The position numbers were made by a program, and so were the translations under genes. The notes beneath the pieces were generated by a model. It was not told the DNA's origin. It worked only from the letters and a program-made list of their open reading frames with translations, and did not search any database. From positions 1 to 48,697 of the forward strand of contig JAAGZO010001050.1 of NCBI GenBank assembly GCA_024206195.1: a stretch of 48,697 bases of DNA, in the 5' to 3' direction. Shown piece by piece: positions 32,371 through 41,526 of the stretch (positions within the stretch are counted from its first letter, which is position 1; every line of letters starts with the position of its first letter). The DNA is from a bacterium. Its GTDB lineage: Archaea > Nanoarchaeota > Nanoarchaeia > Woesearchaeales > UBA10216.

Positions 32371-33524
32371 TAGCTAGTCACTCCTACATCTGCTACATCA
32401 TATACAGATATCTCATCAATTGCTATTGTTATATTACTTGTTCCAGAAGGTGCTGGAGTTATTCCCATTGTCATTACAACAGTAAGTATTCCAGGAATGC
32501 TATTAATTGGAGTAAAAAATTGACTGTATATTACATCATCACTTATTAAAAAATTCTCTTCTCCATAAGCAACTACAGCTGCAGCCACTTGATCATCTCC
32601 ATCTACAGGATAATCTCCATCAACTGTAAGAGTAATATCAAAATAAATATCAATTTCAGAAGGTCTTGAAAAACTTACATCTTGATCAAATCCTTGAGCA
32701 TCTTCTACTTGTACAGTTGTAGAGCCATATGATTGAATGCCTTGCGGAGTATTATTCCAAACTACTTGTGCAATTTCATCATCATCTCCACCCTGTACTA
32801 CTGATAAAAAATTCCTAGCAGGAATTCCATTAGCATCAACTGCATCAGTTTTATTATCTAATACTACAACATCAGTAACAGCATCAAGATCTAATAATTG
32901 TCCATAAAGAGAATCAACTAAATTCTGACCAGATGCTAATACAGATGCTTCTCTTCTTATCCTCAGTTCTGCATCTGTCTCTTCATTTTCACCTACTGTA
33001 GCTGCAGCTGGATTTGAAACACTTGTCCATCCATATACAGGAGTTTCTATTTCAGTCAAAGTAGCAATAGCTGCTTCAATTGGTCCTGCTATCATTGCTG
33101 TCATATCTACAGTAACAGTTCCACCTCCACCTATCACAACTGCAGAATCTGTTTGAAAAACAAATCCAGTAAGCACAACTGAAACTTGACTTCCTGCAGG
33201 AATAGGTGTGCTAGCAATTCCTGTTATCACTACTCCTTCAACTACAGAGAAGGCTTCAGGGTTTCTAGTTAAACCATTAAATTCAACAGCGTTAGACAAC
33301 TGAGTTCCTTGTGCAGTAGAAGGGCTTTGAGAGTTATATATATTTTCTTGACTCTCCCACTGATTAGAAATCATTTCTGCAAATATTCCTACTTGTTGAC
33401 CAAATCCACTTTGTGGCGACAGATCAATATTGTCACCAAATGCTAATTTTAAAGCATCCTCTATATCTGATTTTATATCAACCAATCTTTTTCTTTCAAA
33501 TCCTGTTGCTGATAATCCGCTCAT
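32370..33524 (-). CDS. Baseplate J-like wedge protein
   Basis: This 384-aa protein is of the gpJ/gp6 family. Hallmarks are LSPQSGFGQQVGIFAEMI..., SNAVEFNGLTRNPEAFS, AGSQVSVVLTGFVFQTD and the NEETDAELRIRRE motif near residue 185. It forms the ring of baseplate wedges. The ATG at 33524 overlaps the gp25-like stop (ATGA), with GGAGG upstream. Confidence 0.9.
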   Translation of the reverse strand: MSGLSATGFERKRLVDIKSDIEDALKLAFGDNIDLSPQSGFGQQVGIFAEMISNQWESQENIYNSQSPSTAQGTQLSNAVEFNGLTRNPEAFSVVEGVVITGIASTPIPAGSQVSVVLTGFVFQTDSAVVIGGGGTVTVDMTAMIAGPIEAAIATLTEIETPVYGWTSVSNPAAATVGENEETDAELRIRREASVLASGQNLVDSLYGQLLDLDAVTDVVVLDNKTDAVDANGIPARNFLSVVQGGDDDEIAQVVWNNTPQGIQSYGSTTVQVEDAQGFDQDVSFSRPSEIDIYFDITLTVDGDYPVDGDDQVAAAVVAYGEENFLISDDVIYSQFFTPINSIPGILTVVMTMGITPAPSGTSNITIAIDEISVYDVADVGVTS

Positions 33525-33877
33525 ATATTTATCACAACCTCCTTTTCTGATCCATTATTTACTATGAATCTTACAGCCATAGTTCTTTCATCTACATCAG
33601 GCACTAGATTCATACGTCCTACTGATGATACACCTTCAGTATCAGTTATCTCTTTATAAAACAATCCATATATAATATCAATATTGGATCTTTGTTCAAA
33701 AATAAATTGTGTAAATGGCAATCCAACTTGAGTATCTAAAAACCATTCTTCATATAGAAATTGAAGTCTGATAGTTAATCTTTGAGTGATATAATTATCA
33801 TCATCAGTAAATGCCATGTCATCTCCATCAAGATACATATCATGCTCAGAATCAAAAGCTATATCATATAGTGTCAT
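33521..33877 (-). CDS. gp25-like baseplate wedge protein
   Basis: This 118-aa protein has the pattern QRLTIRLQFLYEEWFLDTQVGLPF, and later RFIVN near the end, typical of gpW/gp25 lysozyme-like wedge proteins that connect sheath and baseplate. It lies directly upstream of the gpJ-like gene, as in P2 and Mu. Confidence 0.88.
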   Translation of the reverse strand: MTLYDIAFDSEHDMYLDGDDMAFTDDDNYITQRLTIRLQFLYEEWFLDTQVGLPFTQFIFEQRSNIDIIYGLFYKEITDTEGVSSVGRMNLVPDVDERTMAVRFIVNNGSEKEVVINI

Positions 33878-33886
33878 AAGTATCCT

Positions 33887-34096
33887 TTATGAAATTGTTC
33901 CAATACCAGGTAAAGTAGTTGGACCTGTTTGAGCACCTGGAGTGCTAGTTATAATTGATGCTGATAAAATTGCATTTCTTATTACAGTTGCCATTTGATC
34001 AGCAAACCAATCTTCACTTTTTATATCCCCAGGATTACTCATCTGAGCATATATAGCATTTAACTCTGCTTTTATAGTTGCTTGGACTACTGCCAT
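33887..34096 (-). CDS. Small baseplate-cluster protein, 69 aa
   Basis: The N-terminus is helical (MAVVQATIKAELNAIYAQM) and the C-terminus is rich in Pro, Gly and Thr (STPGAQTGPTTLPGIGTIS). It sits between the spike and wedge genes. I do not recognise it. A spike-tip or spike-associated protein is possible from its position. Confidence 0.65.
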   Translation of the reverse strand: MAVVQATIKAELNAIYAQMSNPGDIKSEDWFADQMATVIRNAILSASIITSTPGAQTGPTTLPGIGTIS

Positions 34097-34098
34097 AG

Positions 34099-34737
34099 TT
34101 ACACCATTAAAACCTTTTTTATTTCAGTCAAAGCATTTTCTAGTGCTGTCTGACTGGTTGGAGTTACTGAATGAGATCCTGGACTTCCAAAAGTTGTTAT
34201 TGCTTTTGTTGCATCTACAAGAGCTTCAATCTCAGTAAGTAAACTTGTATTATTACTTGCAATAGAAACCAACCCTGTAGGATCAATTGTAATCCCTTTC
34301 CCTGAAGTAGTTCTTATCTGTAAATTATCTGCATCAAAATTACTTATCACATCTGTTTGATCATACATCATAGGGATAGCAAACCCATCACTTAATGAAT
34401 GCTTTCTTACATCAACAGGTGACTGTATGCCTCCTTGAGTTAACCAAGTATCAATTGACCTTTCTGCAAATATAACTAAAACATGATCATCTACTTTTAC
34501 AGGAACACTGATAGAAAAATCCGCTGTTTTGAGAAACCTGACTGGCACACCTACAAGTAATGGTAGATTTACAAGTACATCATTCAGCTTCCTCTTTATT
34601 GTAATCTGTATATCAGCAAGTTGAGTATCACCATCAAATGATACAACTACTCCAGGAAGTGCTGTATGAAGTTCTTTCAATGCACTATCTATTCCTGTTT
34701 GTATTACTTGTTCCAGAGTAGCTTTTGGATCAGCCAT
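34099..34737 (-). CDS. Baseplate spike protein (gp138/gpV-like)
   Basis: The 212-aa protein has an N-terminal OB-like domain (GVVVSFDGDTQLADIQITIKRK...PLLVGVPV) and a gp138-type middle (VDDHVLVIFAERSIDTWL). A short beta-rich C-terminal part (GKGITIDPTGLVSIASN) would form the trimeric needle. It punctures the outer membrane during contraction. It starts by TAATG overlap with the hub gene. Confidence 0.85.
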   Translation of the reverse strand: MADPKATLEQVIQTGIDSALKELHTALPGVVVSFDGDTQLADIQITIKRKLNDVLVNLPLLVGVPVRFLKTADFSISVPVKVDDHVLVIFAERSIDTWLTQGGIQSPVDVRKHSLSDGFAIPMMYDQTDVISNFDADNLQIRTTSGKGITIDPTGLVSIASNNTSLLTEIEALVDATKAITTFGSPGSHSVTPTSQTALENALTEIKKVLMV

Positions 34738-35585
34738 TAAAAGTTCCTTCCATGAATTTCAGATTGCCATACATCAGCATGAGTATCACCTGTATGTATA
34801 ATTTTATCAATGCGATAAATTCCTTGATTTTTAACAGCGGGCACTTTTCTGAAAAATAAATTTCCTACATTAAGCTCAGTTGTTATAGCTTTTATTTCAA
34901 ACCTTCTCCCTAGCTTGAGCTCAGGAAGTAATAAATTTTTTACAGTTACTCCCCAGTCAGTTCTTTCAGGGCTGCCAATCATCCCAGTTCCTTGGTTAAT
35001 TAGGATAGGAGGCAGATCTGTTAGGGGTGAATTTTTAACTGTAGTTTCAATGATATCATCTGTTATAGCATAATCAAAACCACAATCAGCAGCCAATTGA
35101 ATCAACCATTCTTTTACATTCCCAGTAAGCTGAAGCTGTCTCAATAATGATCTTTTTTCAGTTATACAATCAGACAACCCTTCTGTAATTCCTTTGGTTA
35201 CTCCTACCATATTGTCAACAAGTTCATTATATATTTGTTCAACTGTACTTCCTGCAGGCATTGCTTTATTTACAACTGAACCATTAAGTACTTGTATACC
35301 ATCTCCAGCATATATTTCAGTTATCCAATCAGGTTGAATATACTTATGAATAACATTTACTATATCCCCAGTAAACAAAAGCACCAAGTCATCATATCCT
35401 GCAAATAATTTTAATGTTGAAAATTGCTCATCAATTTGATTCCTTTTACTCTCAGATAAATTGTAAATCTTTATTAGTCCAAGATTTGGATAGCCAACCA
35501 AGCTTTTTGTAATTTCAAAATTTACTCTCAAATCTGAAGTTTCAAAACCTGTAAATGCTATATTTACTTGTCTAATAAATTTCAC
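34737..35585 (-). CDS. Baseplate hub protein (gpD/gp27-like)
   Basis: The 282-aa protein begins KFIRQVNIAFTGFETSDLRVNFEITKSLVGYPNLGLIKIYNLSES and has repeated beta-barrel features of phage hub proteins between tube and spike. It has a GTG start at 35585 within a GTGA overlap with the plug gene; no nearby ATG fits. Confidence 0.75.
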   Translation of the reverse strand: MKFIRQVNIAFTGFETSDLRVNFEITKSLVGYPNLGLIKIYNLSESKRNQIDEQFSTLKLFAGYDDLVLLFTGDIVNVIHKYIQPDWITEIYAGDGIQVLNGSVVNKAMPAGSTVEQIYNELVDNMVGVTKGITEGLSDCITEKRSLLRQLQLTGNVKEWLIQLAADCGFDYAITDDIIETTVKNSPLTDLPPILINQGTGMIGSPERTDWGVTVKNLLLPELKLGRRFEIKAITTELNVGNLFFRKVPAVKNQGIYRIDKIIHTGDTHADVWQSEIHGRNF

Positions 35586-35872
35586 TTCTCATAAACCCCA
35601 ATCACCATTGAGCTCAAAGTAAAGCGTTCTGGATCAATAATTTCATCTATGTATAAGTCCCAAGGAATGTGTGGATATTGTTTTACAAAAAATATACCAG
35701 AAACAATTTTTATTCCATGTACTAATATAGTACCATCACTATCAAATATATCTATTGTCCAAAATCCTAAAGTATTCCAGAGTTGTCTTATGTTATAAAG
35801 CTCACCCAGAAGTACAATGCTGAAACTTTCTTCTGGATTTTCTGTTACTGGAAATGTTCCTATTAATTCCAT
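35582..35872 (-). CDS. Baseplate plug-like protein, 96 aa
   Basis: A beta-rich small protein (MELIGTFPVTENPEESFSI...LGFWTIDIFDSDGTILVHGIKIVSG) similar in pattern to the plug proteins of simple myophages such as Pam3, as I recall. It is encoded between Dit-like and hub genes and starts in a TGATG overlap. Confidence 0.65.
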   Translation of the reverse strand: MELIGTFPVTENPEESFSIVLLGELYNIRQLWNTLGFWTIDIFDSDGTILVHGIKIVSGIFFVKQYPHIPWDLYIDEIIDPERFTLSSMVIGVYEK

Positions 35873-36405
35873 CAGTCTATACTCGCTTGTTTTAGTCCAC
35901 CGTTAGATGCAGGAATCATTGAATCAGATATATCTTGGTCACTAAAGTTGTCTAATGAGAATAGTGATATTCCTACAATATTTAGTTCTCCAAATGTTGC
36001 TACAAAATTTAATCCATTTGATGAATCTTTGTCTTGAGTTTCTCTTAGAGATTTAATGTATACATTTTCATATGTTTTCAAACCTTGTACAAGATCAAAT
36101 GGAATCCTACTTGCTTGCAACTCTAATAAGGCAGTCCATGCTACTTCTGCATTGCATGACTCTTTTGTAAAAGTTGAAGTAATATTTGATAGTGCTGGTA
36201 TTATTCCAGTACTTATATTTGATACAAAACCTTCTGCTTCAAATTCCATCGGCCTAATAACAATATGATCATTAATATCAGCACCTTTCTCAACTGGATT
36301 CTTAGTTGCTTCTGAAGTTGCAGTTGCTCCTTCTCTGATGATAATATCCAATTCTATATCACCAATGAAATTTCCTTTTTTAAAAAACAATTGAGCAATA
36401 GTCAT
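35872..36405 (-). CDS. Dit-like/DUF6046-type baseplate protein, 177 aa
   Basis: The N-terminus begins MTIAQLFFKKGNFIGDIELDIIIREGATATSEAT; the remainder is beta-rich and ends SNGGLKQASID. The placement straight after the tape measure and before plug and hub matches the distal-tail or tail-tube initiator slot. The family name is from memory and tentative. Confidence 0.65.
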   Translation of the reverse strand: MTIAQLFFKKGNFIGDIELDIIIREGATATSEATKNPVEKGADINDHIVIRPMEFEAEGFVSNISTGIIPALSNITSTFTKESCNAEVAWTALLELQASRIPFDLVQGLKTYENVYIKSLRETQDKDSSNGLNFVATFGELNIVGISLFSLDNFSDQDISDSMIPASNGGLKQASID

Positions 36406-38123
36406 TAATATGTAACTCCAGAACTAAGATTAATTTCAGCACTTTGAAAAGTTTCATTCAAAGCATCCATAACACCTTTCTTTACTGTATCTTTGTCACC
36501 ACCTTCTATGTTAATTGTAACAGTTGCATTATTTGTAACATTTGCATTATTTTCATTATTTGTTCTATCTGCATTATTTATAATATTTGATCTATTTTCA
36601 TTATTTGTAATATTACTTCTTTCTGTTATAGTATTACTTATTGGAGTAATTCTTGGACTTCCAATTACTCCACCTTGTTCAGCTTTTGCTAGACTTCCTA
36701 ATGTAGTACCAAATGTTGAATTATATAAATCAAGAAATGGTTGATTAATTAATGAATTAAAAACATCTGCACTAAATTGTCCTGCTTCTGCTAATGCTCC
36801 TGTTTGAGGTTTTACTTCTGACTTAGCAATTAAAGGTATTTCAACACCAGGAATAGCATTAAGTAATGTCAAAAATGTATTCAAGGGGGCAATTAACCCA
36901 TTGGCAATAGCATTATTTATGCTCCAGATATCTGAAATAAAATCACTAGCCCAGCTAATAAGATCAGCAAACATTAATTGCATACCTTCCCATGCTTCAT
37001 CACTATCAGTAAGTATTAAGCCCCAGCCACCAGCAATTAATCCAAGAGTATCTAAAAATAAATTTGCTGCAGTATCTACAATAGGAAACTCATCTGCTAA
37101 TTGCCCAAGTACAGAGTCACCTTCATTTGCAAACTTTTGGATATCCTCTATGATAAGGAATAGCCCAGCTGCTAGTGCTGCTGCCAATATGGGCATAAGT
37201 AATGCTGAGGCATTCATAGCAACTAATAATCCAGTAACAACTATTATTGCATTCTCCCAACCTCCCATAGATTTTACCAGATCATCAATAACTCTAACAA
37301 CTCTGACTCCTACATTATATACCCCCATTGTAAATTTCTGAAGCCTTTCCAGGAATTCCAGAATCTTAGTTTTAACAAGTTCTCTATTGCTCATAGTCCA
37401 CTCATTAAACTTTTCTATCAGAGGTATAAACTGTTTAATCAAATTTGTACCAATAAAATCTTTTATGCCTTTTGAAAGTCTTTCAGTTCTTATCAATTCA
37501 TCATTAAATATTGCAGCAGCTTCAGCAGCATCTTCATCAATAATGAAATCAAGCTGTCTTGCTTCTTCCCTGATAGCTCTAATTCCATCACTACCACGTT
37601 TCAAAGTTCTTAGTACACTATCATCAATTCCCAGCTTCCTAGTAAACTCAAGCTTTTCAGCATCAGTCCTCAATACACTCAAGCGGTCAGACAATTCTTC
37701 TAATACTATATCAGCAGATTTTACATTTCCTTCTGCATCTGTAGCAGACATCCCAAGCATACCAAATACTTCAACACCAGATCCAATTCCTCTTGCTGCC
37801 TGAGAAATAGTAGTTGAAAGATTCAATATGGAAGAATTCATGGAGTTGATAGAACCTCCATCAATATCTGCCGCATAACCTAATTCTTGTAGTGATTGTA
37901 AACTGACATCTGTAATATTGTTGAGTTTGCCAAGTTCATCATGGACAGTAGCAGTACTCTTAGCAAAAGCAAACATGCCTACAGCAGCAGCCGCTGACGT
38001 TGCTACAATAGCTGTCAATGACTTCAGAATTGTACCTGATTGCTTAGCAAATGCATCCAGTGCTTTCTTATCATAATCAAAAGATAATTGTGTTATCAAA
38101 TTTTCAATTACTTTATCAGCCAT
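36405..38123 (-). CDS. Tape measure protein
   Basis: The 572-aa protein begins MADKVIENLITQLSFDYDKKALDAFAKQSG. It has a hydrophobic helix near residues 30-55, long helical stretches (DVSLQSLQELGYAADIDGGSINSMN) and further hydrophobic segments near 290-330. The end is an Asn-rich run (ITNNENRSNIINNADRTNN) before VTINIEGGD. I chose ATG 38123 (AGGGACAAGTG before it) over the GTG one codon earlier. At about 0.15 nm per residue it predicts a tail near 85 nm; this is inference. Confidence 0.9.
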   Translation of the reverse strand: MADKVIENLITQLSFDYDKKALDAFAKQSGTILKSLTAIVATSAAAAVGMFAFAKSTATVHDELGKLNNITDVSLQSLQELGYAADIDGGSINSMNSSILNLSTTISQAARGIGSGVEVFGMLGMSATDAEGNVKSADIVLEELSDRLSVLRTDAEKLEFTRKLGIDDSVLRTLKRGSDGIRAIREEARQLDFIIDEDAAEAAAIFNDELIRTERLSKGIKDFIGTNLIKQFIPLIEKFNEWTMSNRELVKTKILEFLERLQKFTMGVYNVGVRVVRVIDDLVKSMGGWENAIIVVTGLLVAMNASALLMPILAAALAAGLFLIIEDIQKFANEGDSVLGQLADEFPIVDTAANLFLDTLGLIAGGWGLILTDSDEAWEGMQLMFADLISWASDFISDIWSINNAIANGLIAPLNTFLTLLNAIPGVEIPLIAKSEVKPQTGALAEAGQFSADVFNSLINQPFLDLYNSTFGTTLGSLAKAEQGGVIGSPRITPISNTITERSNITNNENRSNIINNADRTNNENNANVTNNATVTINIEGGDKDTVKKGVMDALNETFQSAEINLSSGVTY

Positions 38124-38280
38124 CACTTGTCCCTATGAACTCAGCTTCCTCTCTGAGATTTAATATTTCATCCAGCGAAAATATATCTGGATAACTATAT
38201 ACTGTCTGTAACTCAATAAGTGTTGCCATTCCACCTAACACTAATCTTGCTGTAATCCTGTCTACATTTAACTTTCTTTT
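38116..38280 (-). CDS. Downstream frame of the tail assembly chaperone (-1 frameshift extension)
   Basis: This open frame overlaps the end of the 141-aa chaperone in the -1 phase and encodes KRKLNVDRITARLVLGGMATLIELQTV...LDEILNLREEAEF. It has no convincing start of its own. The best explanation is a ribosomal -1 slip near ACAAAAGAAAG (38273-38283), just before the upstream stop, giving a fusion of about 190 aa. The layout matches the G/GT pair of many long-tailed phages. The sequence is not a textbook heptamer, so the exact slip codon is uncertain. Confidence 0.65.
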   Translation of the reverse strand, partial: KRKLNVDRITARLVLGGMATLIELQTVYSYPDIFSLDEILNLREEAEFIGTSDG

Positions 38281-38693
38281 GTCTCTTCTTCCACTTCTTT
38301 TGTGGTGCTGGAAGCTAACTGTGTGAACTTTCCCAAGTTGAAGTTTACCTCCAAAATGAATGCAGCAAGTTTCCACATATCAGTTAGCTTACCAGCAAAA
38401 TGATCACTAAAATCCAATACTACATCTGCCTTTCCATCTTCTTTTATAAAAACTCCATTCTCAAAAAGAGATAGAACAAAGTTGACAACTTCAGTATCAT
38501 CAAAGTTATTCATCAACTTTTCAATCATTCCAGACATATCCTGAAGCTTGGTGAAGTCTTTTCCTAATACTTCCAGAATTGATGTTCCAAGAATCTTAAC
38601 AAGTTTTGCCTGTGTTTTCAGACCACGAACTGCATCCATCTGTGTTACTGCATAAGTAGTAGTGCCTATGGTTTTAGTTTTCTGTTCTCGCAT
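38268..38693 (-). CDS. Tail assembly chaperone, main product
   Basis: This 141-aa helical protein begins MREQKTKTIGTTTYAVTQMDAVRGLKTQAKLVKILG and ends with an acid/Lys tail (TTKEVEEETKES). Its position between tube and tape measure and the overlapping -1 frame identify it as the G-type chaperone that coats the tape measure during tail building. AAGGATGATACAAA is the ribosome site. Confidence 0.75.
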   Translation of the reverse strand: MREQKTKTIGTTTYAVTQMDAVRGLKTQAKLVKILGTSILEVLGKDFTKLQDMSGMIEKLMNNFDDTEVVNFVLSLFENGVFIKEDGKADVVLDFSDHFAGKLTDMWKLAAFILEVNFNLGKFTQLASSTTKEVEEETKES

Positions 38694-38705
38694 TTTGTAT
38701 CATCC

Positions 38706-39128
38706 TTATAGTAACTGAAGAGCCAGGTTATCACCTTGGAATATCCATTCCATATTATTGACTTCCTGTCCCCTTACTATTCTTGGAGGTTTCATTATCC
38801 AAGCATTAGAGATTATATAAGTTTCATCAGTTTCTTTATCATTAATTATCATAGGTAAAGAACCTGCGCCTGTAGCCTTGTCAACTAAGTAAAGAGCATT
38901 TAATGCTGCATTACTATCACTTGTTTGTAATAATTTAATAGTGATAGTACAGCTATTATCATTAGTTTGCGATCTAGCAATATCCCCTTTTGCTCCAACT
39001 AATTTTTTGAATTGATCAGCATCAGAGTCAATGATTACTACATCATTTCCATCTCCATATCCTTCCAATTCAAGAATGCCAAAGATGACATTGACGTTTG
39101 AAAAAGTGTAATTTGCAAATTTTCCCAT
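38706..39128 (-). CDS. Tail tube protein (DUF3277 type)
   Basis: This 140-aa protein has the pattern NVIFGILELEGYGDGNDVVIIDSDADQF...GDIARSQTNDNSCTITIKLLQTSDSN, which I know from tube proteins paired with DUF3383 sheaths. It polymerises as hexamers inside the sheath. It follows the sheath gene after 27 bp with AAAGGAGAAGAAA as ribosome site. Confidence 0.85.
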   Translation of the reverse strand: MGKFANYTFSNVNVIFGILELEGYGDGNDVVIIDSDADQFKKLVGAKGDIARSQTNDNSCTITIKLLQTSDSNAALNALYLVDKATGAGSLPMIINDKETDETYIISNAWIMKPPRIVRGQEVNNMEWIFQGDNLALQLL

Positions 39129-39155
39129 TTTCTTCTCCTTTTAAAATCTTTTCAA

Positions 39156-40637
39156 TTATACTGCAAGTGTTCCACGCACCACTATTCTGTTTATTGCTCC
39201 TTGAAGATCTGCTTCAAAAGTTCCATCAGGAAGCAGTCTGTCATCTCTATCTGTTTGATCCACGTCAGATCTTTTAGGGAAAAAAGTTACAATTGTTTCA
39301 TCTACCAAAATTCCAGTATCAACACCTTGTCTCTGTAAAACATCTTTTAGTGAATTATCTACAATTGTGATACCTGCATTAGTATATGGGATTATTTCTT
39401 TTTCAAGAAGTAGATCCATAAGTGTATCTTCAACTACTGACTGAAGGTAATCAATATTTCTTACAACATCAATGTACTCGCCATCTTTATCATCGTTCTT
39501 TCCACCACCCATAGTACCAAAGAAAGTGAAAGTTTTCCCAAGAGTAGAGCAATACAAGTTACAGTTTACTTCCAATGCTGCTGATTTTTGTCCTTCTGTA
39601 AGATCAACAGCTGTGATCTGAGAAGCAGCACCATCTGCGCTTCCAGCCAATTGTTTAAATGACCAATTGGATGATCCTACGGGTTTTGGAGCCTGTTGCC
39701 CAATCCAAGATGCTACAGGATACAATGCAGAATTATCATGATACATTATACCAGTTCGCAAGTAATTAAGATTTTTAACATAATAAGAAAATGTTGAAGT
39801 ATCTCCAGAGATTAAAACATTTGAATCATTTGTCTCAATCAAAAAGATTTTCTTTCTACCTTCAATTGCATCTGCCATAGCCTCTGTATTTGATACATCT
39901 CTGAATTCTTTTTCAGCAGTCATTATAGCCCATACATCATCTATGTTTTGAATAGCAGTAAGTCCAACTTCAAAAGTTTCAGCAACCTGACCTTGAGATA
40001 GTATTGCACCATTAGGAGTACTTACACCCACTTCTACAGCTCCAGCAAGATATCCTGATCCGCTTATGTCAGTTCCAGCTGGTACAGCTACTGTATCAAG
40101 CAGTGTTATCAATGATGTAGCTCCAGTTGTAGGACTTTCTACAACAAATCTATTCTCCTGATTCCAAGTACAAGTTCCTTGAGTGAGACCAGCAGTAATT
40201 ACTGTTGCTACATCATCAAGACTTGTAACACTAGAAAAATCAAGACTGTCAACATCATCTAAAGTTCCATCAATTGTAATTCCAAACTCACCATCAGTAA
40301 TAAGTTTCCAAACTTCAAAATCAGTTTCAGGAGTATTCCCGCATTCAATAACAGCAGAAGTATCAGCAGAAGCAAACCTGCCAAACTTCAGGGTTTCAGG
40401 TTGATAAATTAATGAGGAACTTTGATTAAAATAAGCATCAGCAAGTAAAGCCTCTTCAGAAGCAGAACCAAAAAACGTTGCTACAGCTGATAGAGAAGTA
40501 AAACTTTTTACTCTACTTGTAGTTGTAAGTAAACTGGAATTAGTTATTACTAATGGAATTCCAAATCCTGCTCCATATACACTTACATTCCCCTTTGTAA
40601 TTGCTACATCAATAAATCTTGTAATTGCTCGTGGCAT
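39156..40637 (-). CDS. Contractile tail sheath protein (DUF3383 type)
   Basis: This 493-aa protein begins MPRAITRFIDVAITKGNVSVYGAGFGIPLV. It contains FGTMGGGKNDDKDGEYIDVVRNIDYLQSVVEDTL and ends DLQGAINRIVVRGTLAV, typical sheath strand-exchange termini. This gene defines the phage as a myovirus. GGAGGTGTT precedes the ATG. Confidence 0.9.
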   Translation of the reverse strand: MPRAITRFIDVAITKGNVSVYGAGFGIPLVITNSSLLTTTSRVKSFTSLSAVATFFGSASEEALLADAYFNQSSSLIYQPETLKFGRFASADTSAVIECGNTPETDFEVWKLITDGEFGITIDGTLDDVDSLDFSSVTSLDDVATVITAGLTQGTCTWNQENRFVVESPTTGATSLITLLDTVAVPAGTDISGSGYLAGAVEVGVSTPNGAILSQGQVAETFEVGLTAIQNIDDVWAIMTAEKEFRDVSNTEAMADAIEGRKKIFLIETNDSNVLISGDTSTFSYYVKNLNYLRTGIMYHDNSALYPVASWIGQQAPKPVGSSNWSFKQLAGSADGAASQITAVDLTEGQKSAALEVNCNLYCSTLGKTFTFFGTMGGGKNDDKDGEYIDVVRNIDYLQSVVEDTLMDLLLEKEIIPYTNAGITIVDNSLKDVLQRQGVDTGILVDETIVTFFPKRSDVDQTDRDDRLLPDGTFEADLQGAINRIVVRGTLAV

Positions 40638-40660
40638 AACACCTCCATATTAAATTGAGA

Positions 40661-41179
40661 TCATGGGTTTTCAATTACTTCTTCATGACCATCCAATTCA
40701 TTGGTAATTTGAATTTTTTGTACAGTCTCTATGTTCTCATCATCAATAGTTCTTAGATAAAAATTGATATCAAACATAGCACGCTCTTCCCACTGCTTAT
40801 CAATCTCTTCAGGGATTCGCCTTACAGCCGAGGCCACTGAAAAACCTAGTCCGTCACTATATAGCCCTTCTAAAATAAGCGGTTTTCCTAGACTTTTTCT
40901 GAGCTTCTTGGCATAATCCCAAGCACCTGAATAATAAACATTTATGCTTAAAAATAAATCATTCAAAGCTGAGTACTCTATGGTAGTAGACTTATCTACT
41001 TCAAGAGTTGCATCAGTATCTTCATGTCCAATCTGTGGCATGGTTATAATATTAATCAAAGCATATGAAGTAGTTGGTCTTGGTGCATTTGGATGAGAGA
41101 ATATTGTTATTACTCCATCACCACTTAATACTCCATCAACCCAGCTATACAATGCATCTTCTATTTCTGTTAATGTCAT
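40661..41179 (-). CDS. Tail terminator/neck protein (LIC_12616-like)
   Basis: The 172-aa protein has the pattern MTLTEIEDALYSWVDGVL...RPTTSYALINIITMPQIG...INVYYSGAWDYAKKLRKSLG, seen in neck terminator proteins next to DUF3383 sheaths. It caps the tail tube and joins it to the head. Coupled to the previous gene by TAATG. Confidence 0.78.
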   Translation of the reverse strand: MTLTEIEDALYSWVDGVLSGDGVITIFSHPNAPRPTTSYALINIITMPQIGHEDTDATLEVDKSTTIEYSALNDLFLSINVYYSGAWDYAKKLRKSLGKPLILEGLYSDGLGFSVASAVRRIPEEIDKQWEERAMFDINFYLRTIDDENIETVQKIQITNELDGHEEVIENP

Positions 41180-41526
41180 TATAGTTTCACCGCAATTGCT
41201 TTGAAATAGTTTCCAATTTTTCTAATTGCCACATTTACTACCATGTAACTTTGACCCTCATAAGGAATTACATCACCATTATCAGCATTATCCTCTGCAG
41301 GTTTTAGTTCTGTAGTAGTATGTATTTTGATTGACTCTTCTGTCCTTCTTCCTTCAGGCAATGACAATAAATCTTTAGGTGATGAGTTTTGAATTACACC
41401 TCTGAAGGATATAGTAGAAGCAACTCCAGCAACCCATCTTCCAGCAACATAGTCTCCATTATTTCTGGAAGCAGTATAATTAGCCAACCATGGAGTAAAA
41501 GCAGCACTTACATCATTTATCCCCAT
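41179..41526 (-). CDS. Head-closure candidate, 115 aa
   Basis: This beta-barrel-like protein (WVAGVASTISFRGVIQNSSPKDLLSLPEGRRTEESIKIHTTTELK...GDVIPYEGQSYMVVNVAIR) matches head-closure/stopper proteins in pattern and position. AGGTGAATAGATA precedes the ATG. The family name is not certain. Confidence 0.68.
   Translation of the reverse strand: MGINDVSAAFTPWLANYTASRNNGDYVAGRWVAGVASTISFRGVIQNSSPKDLLSLPEGRRTEESIKIHTTTELKPAEDNADNGDVIPYEGQSYMVVNVAIRKIGNYFKAIAVKL

Noticed and set aside
36493..37803. Plus-strand ORFs opposite the tape measure gene
   Set aside because: Antisense, no ribosome sites, and composition mirrors the Asn/Ala-rich minus-strand protein.
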